This document shows, one piece after another, positions 6,421-14,039 of a stretch of DNA of 17,563 nt (its first letter is position 1; every line of letters starts with the position of its first letter). The DNA is from Eshraghiella sp964576255. GTDB lineage: Bacteria; Bacillota; Clostridia; Lachnospirales; Lachnospiraceae. The notes under the pieces are model-generated. The model did no database searches and was not told the DNA's origin. It saw only the letters and a list, made by a program, of their open reading frames with translations. A program made the translations under genes and the position numbers. The DNA is taken from contig CAZNUK010000050.1 of assembly GCA_964576255.1 (NCBI GenBank), positions 1 to 17,563 on the forward strand. The letters are read 5' to 3'.

Positions 6421-7447
6421 AGTAACTAACATTGGTAAGGATTTTGTATCGCCTAAGAAATACCCTGGACTTAAAGGTGCCATCAAGGGACTTTTTTCCA
6501 GGGAAAAGGTGGTAAAAAGCGCGGTTAAGGATATTTCTTTTACAATTCAGGATGGTGAAATTGTAGGCTATATCGGAAGTAACGGTGCAGGTAAATCCAC
6601 TACCATTAAGATGATGACGGGAATTTTATCCCCTACGTACGGCAAATGCCTTGTTAACGGCATTGACCCTAACAAAAAAAGAAAAGAAAATGCCCAGAAT
6701 ATCGGTGTTGTATTTGGGCAGAGAACCCAGTTATGGTGGGATTTACCATTAAGCGAGTCCTTTACAATTCTTAAGGAGATTTATAATGTTTCTGATGAGG
6801 ATTATAAGGAGAGAATGGAATTTCTTAACAGAGTTCTTGAACTTAATGCTTTCTTTGATATGCCGGTTAGAACTCTGTCCTTGGGACAGAGAATGAGAGC
6901 GGATTTGGGTGCGGCACTTTTACATAATCCTAAGGTGCTATATCTGGACGAGCCTACAATCGGTCTTGATTTGGTGGTTAAGGACAATATCAGGGCTGCC
7001 ATCAAAGAAATTAATGAAAAATATAATACAACTGTAATCCTCACAACTCATGATATTGGTGATATTGAGGAGTTATGTAATAGAATTATTATTATTGATG
7101 AGGGTACCAAGATATATGATGGTACTCTTGAAGCGCTTAAGGACACCTACGGTAATATGCGTAAGGTTACAATGGAGGTAAAGCATCCGGATAAGCTTGT
7201 AGATTACAATATTGCGGCAGAGCTTGGGGTGTCGGAGGAAGAGTGCTATATGGAATTTGGGGGAAATAACAGTGTCAGTGTTGTTTTTGAAAAGCACAAG
7301 CTACAGATTCCACAGGTGCTTAATTCTATTATGGAGCGCACAAAGGTTAAGGATATCCAGATTCAGGAAACAGACCTTGCTAAGATTGTAAAGGCAATAT
7401 ATACAAGCAAGTCCTCTGAAAGAAAGGAAGGCAGCGATTGTGAATAA
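6413..7447 (+). CDS. ABC-2 type exporter, ATP-binding subunit
   Basis: The ATPase has 344 residues. It shows Walker A GSNGAGKST (55-63), Q-loop FGQRTQLWW (101-109), signature LSLGQ (155-159), Walker B VLYLDEPT (175-182) and H-loop histidine H213 in TTHD. The long N-terminal stretch before Walker A (including KKYPGLKGAIKGLFSRE) and the FGQRTQLWWDLP motif are typical of the uncharacterised group I know as COG4586, which pairs with two ABC-2 permeases. The C-terminal ~100 residues are an accessory domain. The start is ATG at 6413, inside the end of the sirtuin gene; an in-frame ATG at 6362 would add 17 residues lying wholly within the sirtuin frame and has no ribosome site. The gene overlaps the first permease by eight bases. 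The substrate is unknown; some relatives are linked to export of toxic compounds. Confidence 0.92.
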   Translation: MIEVTNIGKDFVSPKKYPGLKGAIKGLFSREKVVKSAVKDISFTIQDGEIVGYIGSNGAGKSTTIKMMTGILSPTYGKCLVNGIDPNKKRKENAQNIGVVFGQRTQLWWDLPLSESFTILKEIYNVSDEDYKERMEFLNRVLELNAFFDMPVRTLSLGQRMRADLGAALLHNPKVLYLDEPTIGLDLVVKDNIRAAIKEINEKYNTTVILTTHDIGDIEELCNRIIIIDEGTKIYDGTLEALKDTYGNMRKVTMEVKHPDKLVDYNIAAELGVSEEECYMEFGGNNSVSVVFEKHKLQIPQVLNSIMERTKVKDIQIQETDLAKIVKAIYTSKSSERKEGSDCE

Positions 7448-8255
7448 AATTAAAATTTACCTGCCTTTTGCTGCCAATGAATTAAAAAGACAGTTAGCTT
7501 ACAAAGGTGCTTTCTATCTCTTTGTGGTTATCAGCCTGTTCAGCTCATTTATATCGTATTTTTTATGGATGGCGATTTACGGAAGTAGCGGAGGAGGCAG
7601 TCTTGGAGGTTTGACACAGAATGAAATGATTGTATATATTTTTATGGTCTATGTCACATCCTCAATCGTCAATATTTCCATATCCAAGGAAGTAGGAATG
7701 GATATAGTAAAAGGTCAGGTGGTTATGAACCTGATAAAACCTATTGATTATAGAATGAGTCTGATTTCAAAGGCTTTTGGTAATATGGTATACAGATTTT
7801 TTGTTCCCGGAATAATAATCTGGGTTGGTCTCGAAATTTACAAAGCAACGGTTCTGAATATGGGAGTAACAAGTATTGATTGTATTCTTCTGTACATATT
7901 AAGCAGCTTTATGAGTTTCCTTATATATGTGCTTTTTGACTTTTGCTTTGGTATGATTGGATTTTTTACTACCTACATATTTGGACTTGAGATGATTAAG
8001 GAATCTGTGTTGTTATTTTTAACAGGACAATTAATTCCATTAAGCTTTTTCCCGGATGTTGTGCAGAAGGTGTTTTCATATCTGCCGTTTTCATCGATGA
8101 CATATACTCCGGTAATGATTTATCTGGGTAAATATCAGGGAACGGAGCTTATTAAGGTTCTGTTAATCCAGCTTGTGTGGGTGGTGCTTTTATACCTTAT
8201 TGGAAGCCTTATTTGGAAACGAGTAACCAAAAGACTTATTTCTCTTGGAGGTTAA
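7440..8255 (+). CDS. ABC-2 type exporter, permease subunit 1
   Basis: A 271-residue integral membrane protein with about six hydrophobic segments (roughly 25-47, 60-78, 115-132, 143-178, 185-205 and 235-258). An amphipathic basic N-terminus (NELKRQLAYKG) precedes the first segment. The run FLTGQLIPLSFFPDVV (about 193-208) is typical of the COG4587-like permeases found with COG4586 ATPases. It starts at GTG 7440, with AAGGAAGG upstream, and overlaps the ATPase stop by eight bases. It is expected to form a heterodimeric channel with the next gene product in the cytoplasmic membrane. Nothing in the sequence indicates the substrate. Confidence 0.88.
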   Translation: MNKIKIYLPFAANELKRQLAYKGAFYLFVVISLFSSFISYFLWMAIYGSSGGGSLGGLTQNEMIVYIFMVYVTSSIVNISISKEVGMDIVKGQVVMNLIKPIDYRMSLISKAFGNMVYRFFVPGIIIWVGLEIYKATVLNMGVTSIDCILLYILSSFMSFLIYVLFDFCFGMIGFFTTYIFGLEMIKESVLLFLTGQLIPLSFFPDVVQKVFSYLPFSSMTYTPVMIYLGKYQGTELIKVLLIQLVWVVLLYLIGSLIWKRVTKRLISLGG

Positions 8256-8258
8256 GTT

Positions 8259-9077
8259 ATGGCTAAGATTAAAAGATATATGAGACTGTACAAGGTACAG
8301 GTTGTACAGTTTTTTAAAACAATTATGCAGTCCAAGGTGGACTTTTTAATGGGATTGTTCGGTTTCTTTTTTACTCAGCTTAGTGGAATTTTGTTCCTTT
8401 TGCTGATTTTTGAGCAGATTCCTAATCTGGAGGGCTGGACTCTTAAACAGCTGATATTTATATATGGCTTTGCACAGATTCCAAGAGGTATTGACCATTT
8501 ATTTACAGACAATATCTGGATGATTGCATGGAGAATGATTATAAACGGCGAGTTTGACAGATACATGCTTAGACCAATGAATCTTCTGTTTCAGGTAATC
8601 AGTGAGAAGCTGCAGCCTGATGCAGTGGGAGAGCTTTTGGTGGGAACAATTCTCGTGATATACTCCGTTGTTAACGGTGTTGTGGTTGTGGATGCTTTAC
8701 ATGTTATAATGTTTTTTGTATCAGTGTTTGCGGGAGCATTAATATATTCTGCAATTAAGCTGTTTTTTGCATCGCTTGCATTTTGGGTTAAGATAAGCGG
8801 TCCATTTCTTCAGGCTGCTTATAATATGGCGGATTTTGCAAAATATCCTACAGAGATATATGCCAAATTTATTCAGTTTATTATTACATGGATTATTCCT
8901 TTTGCCTTTGTGGCATACCTTCCGGCAAGCTATTTTCTGGGAGTATCGGGCTTTATGGGAATGAGCAACAATATATGGGTAATTTTTATTGAAATAGGAA
9001 TTGGCATTGTGTTCAGTGTGATAGCATATGCTGTGTTTAATAAGGGAACTAGAGTGTACGAGAGTGCAGGAAATTAA
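8259..9077 (+). CDS. ABC-2 type exporter, permease subunit 2
   Basis: A 272-residue membrane protein, the second permease of the exporter. About six hydrophobic segments can be seen, beginning near residues 25-50. The motif YNMADFAKYPTEIY (about 188-201) followed by IIPFAFVAYLPASYFLG is characteristic of COG3694-like partners. GGAGG at 8247-8251, which overlaps the end of the first permease gene, lies seven bases before the ATG, so the two are co-translated. The gene is followed within 15 bases by a strong terminator, so it closes the sirtuin-ABC operon. Confidence 0.88.
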   Translation: MAKIKRYMRLYKVQVVQFFKTIMQSKVDFLMGLFGFFFTQLSGILFLLLIFEQIPNLEGWTLKQLIFIYGFAQIPRGIDHLFTDNIWMIAWRMIINGEFDRYMLRPMNLLFQVISEKLQPDAVGELLVGTILVIYSVVNGVVVVDALHVIMFFVSVFAGALIYSAIKLFFASLAFWVKISGPFLQAAYNMADFAKYPTEIYAKFIQFIITWIIPFAFVAYLPASYFLGVSGFMGMSNNIWVIFIEIGIGIVFSVIAYAVFNKGTRVYESAGN

Positions 9078-9091
9078 ATAATCTAAAAATA

Positions 9092-9138
9092 AAAAAACCA
9101 CAGAAGAGGACTTGGCAAAAATCTCTTCTGTGGTTTTT
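9092..9138. terminator. Bidirectional intrinsic terminator
   Basis: CCACAGAAGAG (9098-9108) pairs perfectly with CTCTTCTGTGG (9123-9133) around a 14-base loop. It is flanked by A5+ on the left and T5 on the right, which extend the stem to 16 base pairs. It sits between the convergent ABC permease and symporter genes and should stop transcription from both sides. Confidence 0.9.
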
Positions 9139-9153
9139 CTTGCGTTAAATATT

Positions 9154-10695
9154 TTAACCTACTTCTTCATTACTTTTTGCGAGAGTAAATTCTTTTTCAA
9201 TTTCTTCTGACGGTTTCTTAGTCAGTAAACTTACAACCACAATAAATATACAGGATACTACAAATGCAGGAAGTAATTCATATATTTCAAGCATTCCACC
9301 CATAGGAGCTATAAGGTATTTCCAGATGAATACCATTGCACCGCCGGAAACCATTCCCGCAAGTGCGCCCCAGAAGGTTGTTCTCTTCCAGAAAAGAGAA
9401 AAGAGCATAACCGGACCGAAAGCAGCACCAAAACCTGCCCATGCAAATGATACAATGTCAAACACGGAGCTGTTTGGGTTAGAAGCAATAATTACACCGA
9501 TAACGGAAATAACTACAACGGTTATTCTGGCAACAACGGTAGCTGCTTTAGGGCTGAGTTTAACCTTGAAGAATCTTTGGAAAATATTTTCCGAAGCGCT
9601 TGAGGAAGCCGCCAAAAGCTGTGAATCGGCAGTTGACATTGTGGAAGCCAAAATACCTGCAAGGATAAGACCTGCCATTAATGCAGGGAAAATTCCATGC
9701 TCACTTATTGCCTTTGAAATATTTACAATGATTCTTTCAGCATCGCTGGCACCATTCATTGTTTCAATAATACCACCCTTGCTGAGAGAAACACCCATAA
9801 TACCGATAAAAACAGCAATTGTAAGGGAGATAACAACCCACACCGATGCAATTCTTCTTGAAAGCTTTAATTTCTTCTCATCGTTAATTGCCATAAAACG
9901 TAACAGAATATGTGGCATTCCAAAATATCCAAGTCCCCATGCAAGCATTGATGCAATTTTAAGAGGACCATATTCTCCAGGTGTATCGGTTCCGTTGTAT
10001 GTATGGAACAGGTCCATAAAACCAGGCATATCCTTGGTGTTTTCCAAAACGGCATCAAAACCGCCAGCGGATACAACACCGAAAGCAACTACGGCAATAA
10101 GTGCAAGAGTCATAATGATACTCTGAATAAAATCAGATGTGCTTGCTGCCATAAATCCACCGAGGGTGGTGTATACAACGATTACAACGGCGCCAATAAT
10201 CATTGCAACAAGGTAATCCATACCAAATACAGTTTCAAATAATTTACCACAAGCTGAAAAGCCGGATGCGGTATATGGAACGAAAAATACAATGATAACC
10301 AGAGCGGAGATTGCATTTAAAATGTTCTTATTATCGTGATATCTGTTGGAAAAGAAATCCGGGATTGTAAATGAGTTGGTAATTTTGGTGTATCGGCGTA
10401 GTCTTTTTGCAACAATTAACCAGTTAAGATATGTACCGATTGCAAGACCAACTGCGGTCCAAAAAGCATCTGCGATACCGGTGGCATAAGCGACACCCGG
10501 AAGTCCCATTAGAAGCCAGCTGCTCATATCAGAGGCTTCAGCACTCATGGCTGTTACGAGGGGACCAAGCTTACGTCCTCCTAAATAGTATTCATCAACG
10601 GATGAAGTTTCTTTTGAATACTTAACTCCGATTAATACTACAAATATTAAGTAGAGGACAATCGAAATTAAAATGCAAATATTTGCTGTTGTCAT
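9154..10695 (-). CDS. putP: Sodium/proline symporter (SSS family)
   Basis: The protein has 513 residues and is an integral membrane transporter expected to have 13 membrane helices; E. coli PutP has 502 residues. Diagnostic runs are SAEASDMSSWLLMGLPG (51-67), in which D56 corresponds to the Na+-site Asp of E. coli PutP, GYFGMPHILLRFMA (257-270) and STADSQLLAASSS (354-366). The first run has Glu where E. coli has Gly (SAGASDM), a small but visible difference. It imports proline with Na+ and could use the sodium gradient made by the decarboxylase pump at the right end of the window; that link is inference. AGGAAGG lies eight bases before the ATG. It is a single-gene unit, divergent from the nitroreductase. 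Specificity for another substrate of the SSS family cannot be excluded. Confidence 0.93.
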   Translation of the reverse strand: MTTANICILISIVLYLIFVVLIGVKYSKETSSVDEYYLGGRKLGPLVTAMSAEASDMSSWLLMGLPGVAYATGIADAFWTAVGLAIGTYLNWLIVAKRLRRYTKITNSFTIPDFFSNRYHDNKNILNAISALVIIVFFVPYTASGFSACGKLFETVFGMDYLVAMIIGAVVIVVYTTLGGFMAASTSDFIQSIIMTLALIAVVAFGVVSAGGFDAVLENTKDMPGFMDLFHTYNGTDTPGEYGPLKIASMLAWGLGYFGMPHILLRFMAINDEKKLKLSRRIASVWVVISLTIAVFIGIMGVSLSKGGIIETMNGASDAERIIVNISKAISEHGIFPALMAGLILAGILASTMSTADSQLLAASSSASENIFQRFFKVKLSPKAATVVARITVVVISVIGVIIASNPNSSVFDIVSFAWAGFGAAFGPVMLFSLFWKRTTFWGALAGMVSGGAMVFIWKYLIAPMGGMLEIYELLPAFVVSCIFIVVVSLLTKKPSEEIEKEFTLAKSNEEVG

Positions 10696-10733
10696 TTGTT
10701 TTACCTTCCTATCTGTAAAAATAAATCACACCA

Positions 10734-10761
10734 ATAATATCATTTATTTGCAGTATGTACA
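10734..10761 (-). promoter_or_regulatory. Candidate putP promoter
   Basis: On the - strand TATTAT (10734-10739) lies about 40 bases before the putP start. TGTACA (10756-10761), 16 bases upstream, is a moderate -35 with four of six consensus bases. The spacing and position are reasonable but the boxes are imperfect. Confidence 0.35.
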
Positions 10762-10770
10762 AGTAAATAG

Positions 10771-10798
10771 TGCAATTTTAGTGGTGAAGTGGTATAAT
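10771..10798 (+). promoter_or_regulatory. Promoter of the nitroreductase gene (extended -10)
   Basis: TGGTATAAT (10790-10798) is a perfect -10 with the extended TGn motif. A weak TGCAAT at 10771-10776 is the best -35, 16 bases upstream; extended -10 promoters tolerate this. The -10 ends 29 bases before the chosen ATG. Confidence 0.6.
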
Positions 10799-10827
10799 TT
10801 GTGTATTATTTTTTGGGAGGTTACAAT

Positions 10828-11340
10828 ATGGATTTTTTTGAACTTGTACAAAGAAGATATTCATGCAGGGATATTTCTGACAAGCCTGTAGAACCAGAGA
10901 AGATTGACAAAATTCTTGAGGCGGCAATCCTTGCTCCGACGGCACATAATATTCAGCCATTCAAGATTTGGGTTATTGATAAGGCAGAGGATATTGAGAA
11001 AATCAAAGAAACAACACCTTGCACCAACGGTGCATCCCTTTTCTTTGTGGTTGGTGCCAATACGGAAACCGGCTGGGTTCGTAAATACGACCAGAAAAGC
11101 TTTGCTGATGTTGACGCAGCTATTGTAGGTACACATATGATGCTTGCAGTGGAAGCTTTAGGTCTTGCCACTACATGGGTTGGTCATTTTAAGAATGAGA
11201 AGCTTGCAGATGCATTTCCACAGATGAAGGGATATGAATTAATTGCCATGTTCCCTGTTGGATATGCCAAAGACGAAGCTAAGCCAATTCCAATGCACTT
11301 TGAGAGAAAAAGTGTGGAAGAGTTGGTGGAAATAATATAA
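10828..11340 (+). CDS. Nitroreductase-family FMN-dependent oxidoreductase
   Basis: A compact 170-residue flavoprotein of the nitroreductase fold. It shows the N-terminal FMN phosphate-binding run RRYSCR (9-14), APTAHNIQPFKIWVI (36-50) with the conserved N-x-Q-P, and DAAIVGTHMMLAVEALGLATTW (starting at 96) for the central helix and FMN contact, ending in MFPVGYAKDEAKP. Members reduce nitro compounds, quinones or flavins with NAD(P)H in the cytoplasm; the physiological substrate cannot be read here. The start is ATG at 10828, with GGGAGG (10815-10820) seven bases upstream; an in-frame GTG at 10801 lies before that ribosome site. It is divergent from putP. Its stop codon is inside the outer arm of the second structured repeat. 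Confidence 0.9.
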   Translation: MDFFELVQRRYSCRDISDKPVEPEKIDKILEAAILAPTAHNIQPFKIWVIDKAEDIEKIKETTPCTNGASLFFVVGANTETGWVRKYDQKSFADVDAAIVGTHMMLAVEALGLATTWVGHFKNEKLADAFPQMKGYELIAMFPVGYAKDEAKPIPMHFERKSVEELVEII

Positions 11341-11454
11341 CAATTGTGTGAATGCAACCGTTTGCACTAAGTTGCTCCTCGGAACGGTACTAGGGCTCAT
11401 AAATATCGCCCAGTGCCACCGGGAGTAAATGTGCATTCAAAACAATTTTATATT
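11334..11454 (-). repeat. Structured palindromic repeat element, copy 2
   Basis: Read on the - strand, this copy shares ATGCACATTT (11427-11436), TAGTACCGTTC (11382-11392) and the CAAxTTAG block with copy 1 at 4338-4465. It folds in the same way: CTCC/GGAG and CGG/CCG with a single bulged base at the same place as in copy 1, then the GGxACT/AGTACC stem with one A-C mismatch, then GGGC/GCCC. The mini-hairpin is GT-GCAA-AC, again a GNRA loop, with a changed but still paired stem. The outer arms 11334-11356 and 11432-11454 are complementary with small bulges but unrelated in sequence to the outer arms of copy 1. The left arm includes the nitroreductase stop codon. Confidence 0.7.
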
Positions 11455-11665
11455 CTACGTTGGAGCCCAACGGTTATTGTTTGGAGTTTATAAATAATTA
11501 ATAAATAATTTATAAACATTTTATTGAATTTCAATATCTAATGTATTATTCTAATGAAATCAATACATTAGATTCTATATCATCTTTTTAATCATTTAGA
11601 ATTTTTAGGTTATTCACCAGAATCTATCAGCTATTGAGAATTAAATCTTAGGAGGTGTTTTGCCT
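11455..11665. other. AT-rich gap with three hairpins, no gene seen
   Basis: Together with the structured repeat, about 320 bases lie between the nitroreductase and the next gene. After the repeat I see a short hairpin CGTTGG-AGC-CCAACG (11458-11472) followed by T-rich sequence, a possible terminator for the nitroreductase. Next come two AT-rich inverted repeats: GTTTATAAAT/ATTTATAAAC (11486-11495, 11508-11517) and a perfect 12-bp pair ATCTAATGTATT/AATACATTAGAT (11536-11547, 11562-11573). No convincing promoter or coding frame was found. AGGAGG at 11650-11655 serves the next gene. Confidence 0.55.
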
Positions 11666-12610
11666 ATGGCAAACGAAGTGAATCGAGAGTATAAAAGCTC
11701 GCTATTTAGCTATATGCTCTCGCAAAAAGAATATGCATTACAGGTATATAATGCATTGAATGATTCAAATTATGATAATCCGAAGGAGGTGAAAATAACT
11801 ACATTAGAAAATGTCGTTTTTATTAATATTAAAAACGATGTATCTCTTATGTTGAATAATACATTTAATTTATATGAACATCAGTCTACATATAATCCTA
11901 ACATGCCATTAAGAAGTTTATTTTATTTATCCAATTCTTTTGAGAAATTAATAAAAATAGCAGAAGCAAATTTATATGGAACAAAACTTGTAAAAATACC
12001 TACTCCTAAATGTGTTGTTTTTTATAATGGGGATGAAGAATATCCCGATAAACAAATATTAAAATTATCAGATTCATTCGAGAATAAGAATATAATAGGA
12101 GATTTAGAATTAACAGTCACAATGTTAAATATAAATTATTCTCACAATAATGAATTACTTGAAAAATGTGAGGTTTTACGTGGTTATAGTCTTTACAATG
12201 AAAAGTTTCGAGAATATAATAAGAATGAAGGCATAACCAAAACTGAAGCGGCTAATATGGCTATTGATTACTGTATTTCGAACAAAGTTATGACTGAATT
12301 TTTTATAGAAAGAAGAAACGAGGTTGTAGGTATGATTTTGGAGTATACGGCGGAACAGGCAGAAAAAGATATAGCGAATTTAGAAAGAAAAATTCTAGAA
12401 AGCGAACAGAAGCTTGCGGCAAAAGAACAGAAACTTGTAGAAAATGAACAGAAGCTTGCGGCAAAAGAACAGAAACTTGTAGAAAATGAACAGAAGCTTG
12501 CGGCAAAAGAACAGAAACTTGTAGAAAATGAGCAGAAGCTTGCAGAAAGTGAACATACAATTGCAGAGTTACGAGAAGAAATTGAAAAACTCAAACAATT
12601 GATATCATAA
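11666..12610 (+). CDS. PD-(D/E)XK nuclease / Rpn-like transposase-family protein
   Basis: The protein has 314 residues. The N-terminal ~225 resemble the Rpn/PD-(D/E)XK putative transposase proteins abundant in Lachnospiraceae genomes: start MANEVNREYKSSLF, KITTLENVVFINIKNDVSL (43-61), NLYEHQSTYNPNMPLR (68-83), and IPTPKCVVFYNG (111-122). D58, E71 and Q73 are candidate catalytic residues, with Gln in place of the usual Lys. Residues 231-312 form a charged coiled coil built from near-identical EQKLAAK/EQKLVEN heptads. Both TTG 11660 (4 bases after AGGAGG) and ATG 11666 (10 bases) are possible starts; I prefer ATG. Base composition is clearly more AT-rich than the flanking metabolic genes, suggesting a mobile or recently acquired gene. 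It may be a nuclease promoting recombination or a domesticated relative. Confidence 0.75.
   Translation: MANEVNREYKSSLFSYMLSQKEYALQVYNALNDSNYDNPKEVKITTLENVVFINIKNDVSLMLNNTFNLYEHQSTYNPNMPLRSLFYLSNSFEKLIKIAEANLYGTKLVKIPTPKCVVFYNGDEEYPDKQILKLSDSFENKNIIGDLELTVTMLNINYSHNNELLEKCEVLRGYSLYNEKFREYNKNEGITKTEAANMAIDYCISNKVMTEFFIERRNEVVGMILEYTAEQAEKDIANLERKILESEQKLAAKEQKLVENEQKLAAKEQKLVENEQKLAAKEQKLVENEQKLAESEHTIAELREEIEKLKQLIS
12404..12550 (+). repeat. In-frame 42-bp tandem repeat, three perfect copies plus a partial
   Basis: Three identical 42-base units lie at 12404-12445, 12446-12487 and 12488-12529, followed by a diverged half unit at 12530-12550. Each unit is made of two related 21-base halves encoding the heptads EQKLAAK and EQKLVEN, so the array is seven heptads of coiled coil. 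Identity at third codon positions means the array expanded recently, presumably by slippage or unequal recombination; copy number may vary between strains without breaking the frame. Confidence 0.95.
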
Positions 12611-12624
12611 TAATTAAACATATT

Positions 12625-12674
12625 CCCGGGAGTTGTGCATATATTTTATATGACTTCATAACCCGGGGATTTTT
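12625..12674 (+). terminator. Terminator-like hairpin abutting the carboxypeptidase start codon
   Basis: CCCGGG (12625-12630) pairs with CCCGGG (12662-12667). The stem continues through TTGTG/CATAA and CATAT/ATATG with small bulges around an AT loop, and is followed by GATTTTT ending at 12674. This is a good intrinsic terminator for the nuclease-like gene, yet the next base is the A of the carboxypeptidase ATG. The only purine-rich ribosome site, GGGGA (12665-12669), is partly inside the 3' arm. Confidence 0.7.
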
Positions 12675-13898
12675 ATGTTATCCAGACTTAAAAAATATAT
12701 CATTTTATCTATTATAATTTTTTCTGTAATTATTTCAGATATTAAAATTTATGCGGGAGAAGAGCTTTCGCTTAATGCTCTTAGTGCCGTTTTATATGAT
12801 GCCGCCGGTGGACGGGTGCTTTATGGGAAAAACGAAAATCAGGTTATGCCTATGGCAAGTACAACGAAAATAATGACATTGATTATTGCTTTGGAATATG
12901 GGAATTTGGAGGATGTTGTTACTTTTTCTAAGTACGCCTCATCCCAGCCGGATGTTCAGATGGATGCAGTCTGTGGTGAGCAGTACTATCTTAAGGACTT
13001 ACTGCATGTAATGATGATGCAATCTTATAATGACGTGGCAGTTGCTATAGCAGAATATGTTGCAGATATTTATCTGAGTGATAAACAGGATGTAGAGATT
13101 GTTACAAACAGGGAAACCGAAGAAAGTAAGGAAGCAGTTAAAGTCTTTGCAGGGTTAATGAATGAAAAAGCAAAAGAACTGGGATGTATTAATACATATT
13201 TTATTACTCCCAACGGACTGGATGCACAGGATGAAAATGGGGTTCACAGCACGACAGCAGCAGAACTGGCACAAATTGCCGCTTATGCTATTAAAATTCC
13301 GGAGGTGGAAGAAATATGCACTACAAGAAGCTATTCTTTTACTGAAATCAATGGTAAAAGAAATGTGAGTGTGGGAACAACAAACAGATTTCTGGATATG
13401 ATATCAGGGGCGGTGGGAATGAAAACCGGATTTACAGCAGATGCAGGGTATTGCTATGTAGGAGCAGTAAAAAGAGATGGAAAAATTCTAATCAGTGTGG
13501 TTTTGGGCTGTGGCTGGCCACCAAACAAGAATTACAAATGGCTTGATACCAAGACACTGATGAATTACGGGATTAATAATTTTTTCTATCAGAAAATTTT
13601 TGTTCCTGAAGAAAGCTATAAAAAAATCCCTGTGAATAACGGTGTTGCTGATTATGTTGATACATATATTCCATTTTCACTTGATTTAATACTGGCGGAG
13701 GATGAAAAAATTGATGTTATATATAATATTAAAGAGGAATTGACTGCACCTGTTGCAAAAAATGAAGAGGTGGGAATGGTGTGTATATACATAGACGGAG
13801 AACTTTTCAGGGCATTTTCAATTCTGACGGTTGATGAAGTGGATAAAAAAGATTTTTCGTGGCATTTTCTTAATATTTTTAAGGAAATTTTATTTTAG
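12675..13898 (+). CDS. D-alanyl-D-alanine carboxypeptidase (penicillin-binding protein, S11 family)
   Basis: This 407-residue exported enzyme trims the terminal D-Ala from peptidoglycan stem peptides. A signal peptide is clear (MLSRLKK followed by hydrophobic residues 8-20, with likely cleavage near YAGEE, about 26-28). The three penicillin-binding motifs are present: S62-T-T-K65, S117-Y-N119 and K250-T-G252. The C-terminal ~110 residues form the DacF/PBP5-type accessory domain and end in a hydrophobic/amphipathic stretch (FSWHFLNIFKEILF) that may anchor the protein. The signal peptide fixes the start at 12675, as an in-frame TGA lies 24 bases upstream. An acidic insertion (about 135-155) lies between the SxN and KTG motifs. 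The start is placed directly behind a terminator-like hairpin, and no clear promoter of its own is visible. DacF and DacA/B types cannot be separated here. Confidence 0.92.
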   Translation: MLSRLKKYIILSIIIFSVIISDIKIYAGEELSLNALSAVLYDAAGGRVLYGKNENQVMPMASTTKIMTLIIALEYGNLEDVVTFSKYASSQPDVQMDAVCGEQYYLKDLLHVMMMQSYNDVAVAIAEYVADIYLSDKQDVEIVTNRETEESKEAVKVFAGLMNEKAKELGCINTYFITPNGLDAQDENGVHSTTAAELAQIAAYAIKIPEVEEICTTRSYSFTEINGKRNVSVGTTNRFLDMISGAVGMKTGFTADAGYCYVGAVKRDGKILISVVLGCGWPPNKNYKWLDTKTLMNYGINNFFYQKIFVPEESYKKIPVNNGVADYVDTYIPFSLDLILAEDEKIDVIYNIKEELTAPVAKNEEVGMVCIYIDGELFRAFSILTVDEVDKKDFSWHFLNIFKEILF

Positions 13899-13929
13899 CA
13901 AAGAAAAGGTAAAGAATTAGAAATAACAC

Positions 13930-13958
13930 TTGATTATTTACGAATATATAGTTACAAT
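13930..13958 (+). promoter_or_regulatory. Promoter of the carboxyltransferase / Na+-pump operon
   Basis: TTGATT (13930-13935) and TACAAT (13953-13958), exactly 17 bases apart, match a sigma-A promoter. It would give a leader of about 75 bases containing a weak ACCCA/TGGGT hairpin (13993-14018 region) before CGGAGG at 14026-14031. No recognised riboswitch is seen. Confidence 0.6.
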
Positions 13959-14039
13959 ATACTTTGGTAGAAATTGCGTTTATATCTATAATAACCCATT
14001 TTTCTATACTACTTTGGGTAAAATACGGAGGTCTGAAAA

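Noticed and set aside
9326..10126. Long open frame on the + strand opposite the symporter gene
   Set aside because: It is an antisense shadow of putP. It has no ribosome site, and the - strand protein has clear family motifs throughout.
12404..12550. Tandem 42-bp repeat considered as a CRISPR-like array or attachment site
   Set aside because: The units are directly adjacent with no spacers, are in frame, and encode heptads of a coiled coil.
12268..12621. Ser/Phe/Cys-rich frame antisense to the coiled-coil repeat
   Set aside because: The repetitive sequence is only the reverse reading of the EQKLAAK/EQKLVEN heptads; no start signal or independent support.
13965..14039. Riboswitch or T-box in the leader of the carboxyltransferase operon
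   Set aside because: Only a weak 5-bp hairpin is present and the ~75-base leader is too short and unstructured for known classes.
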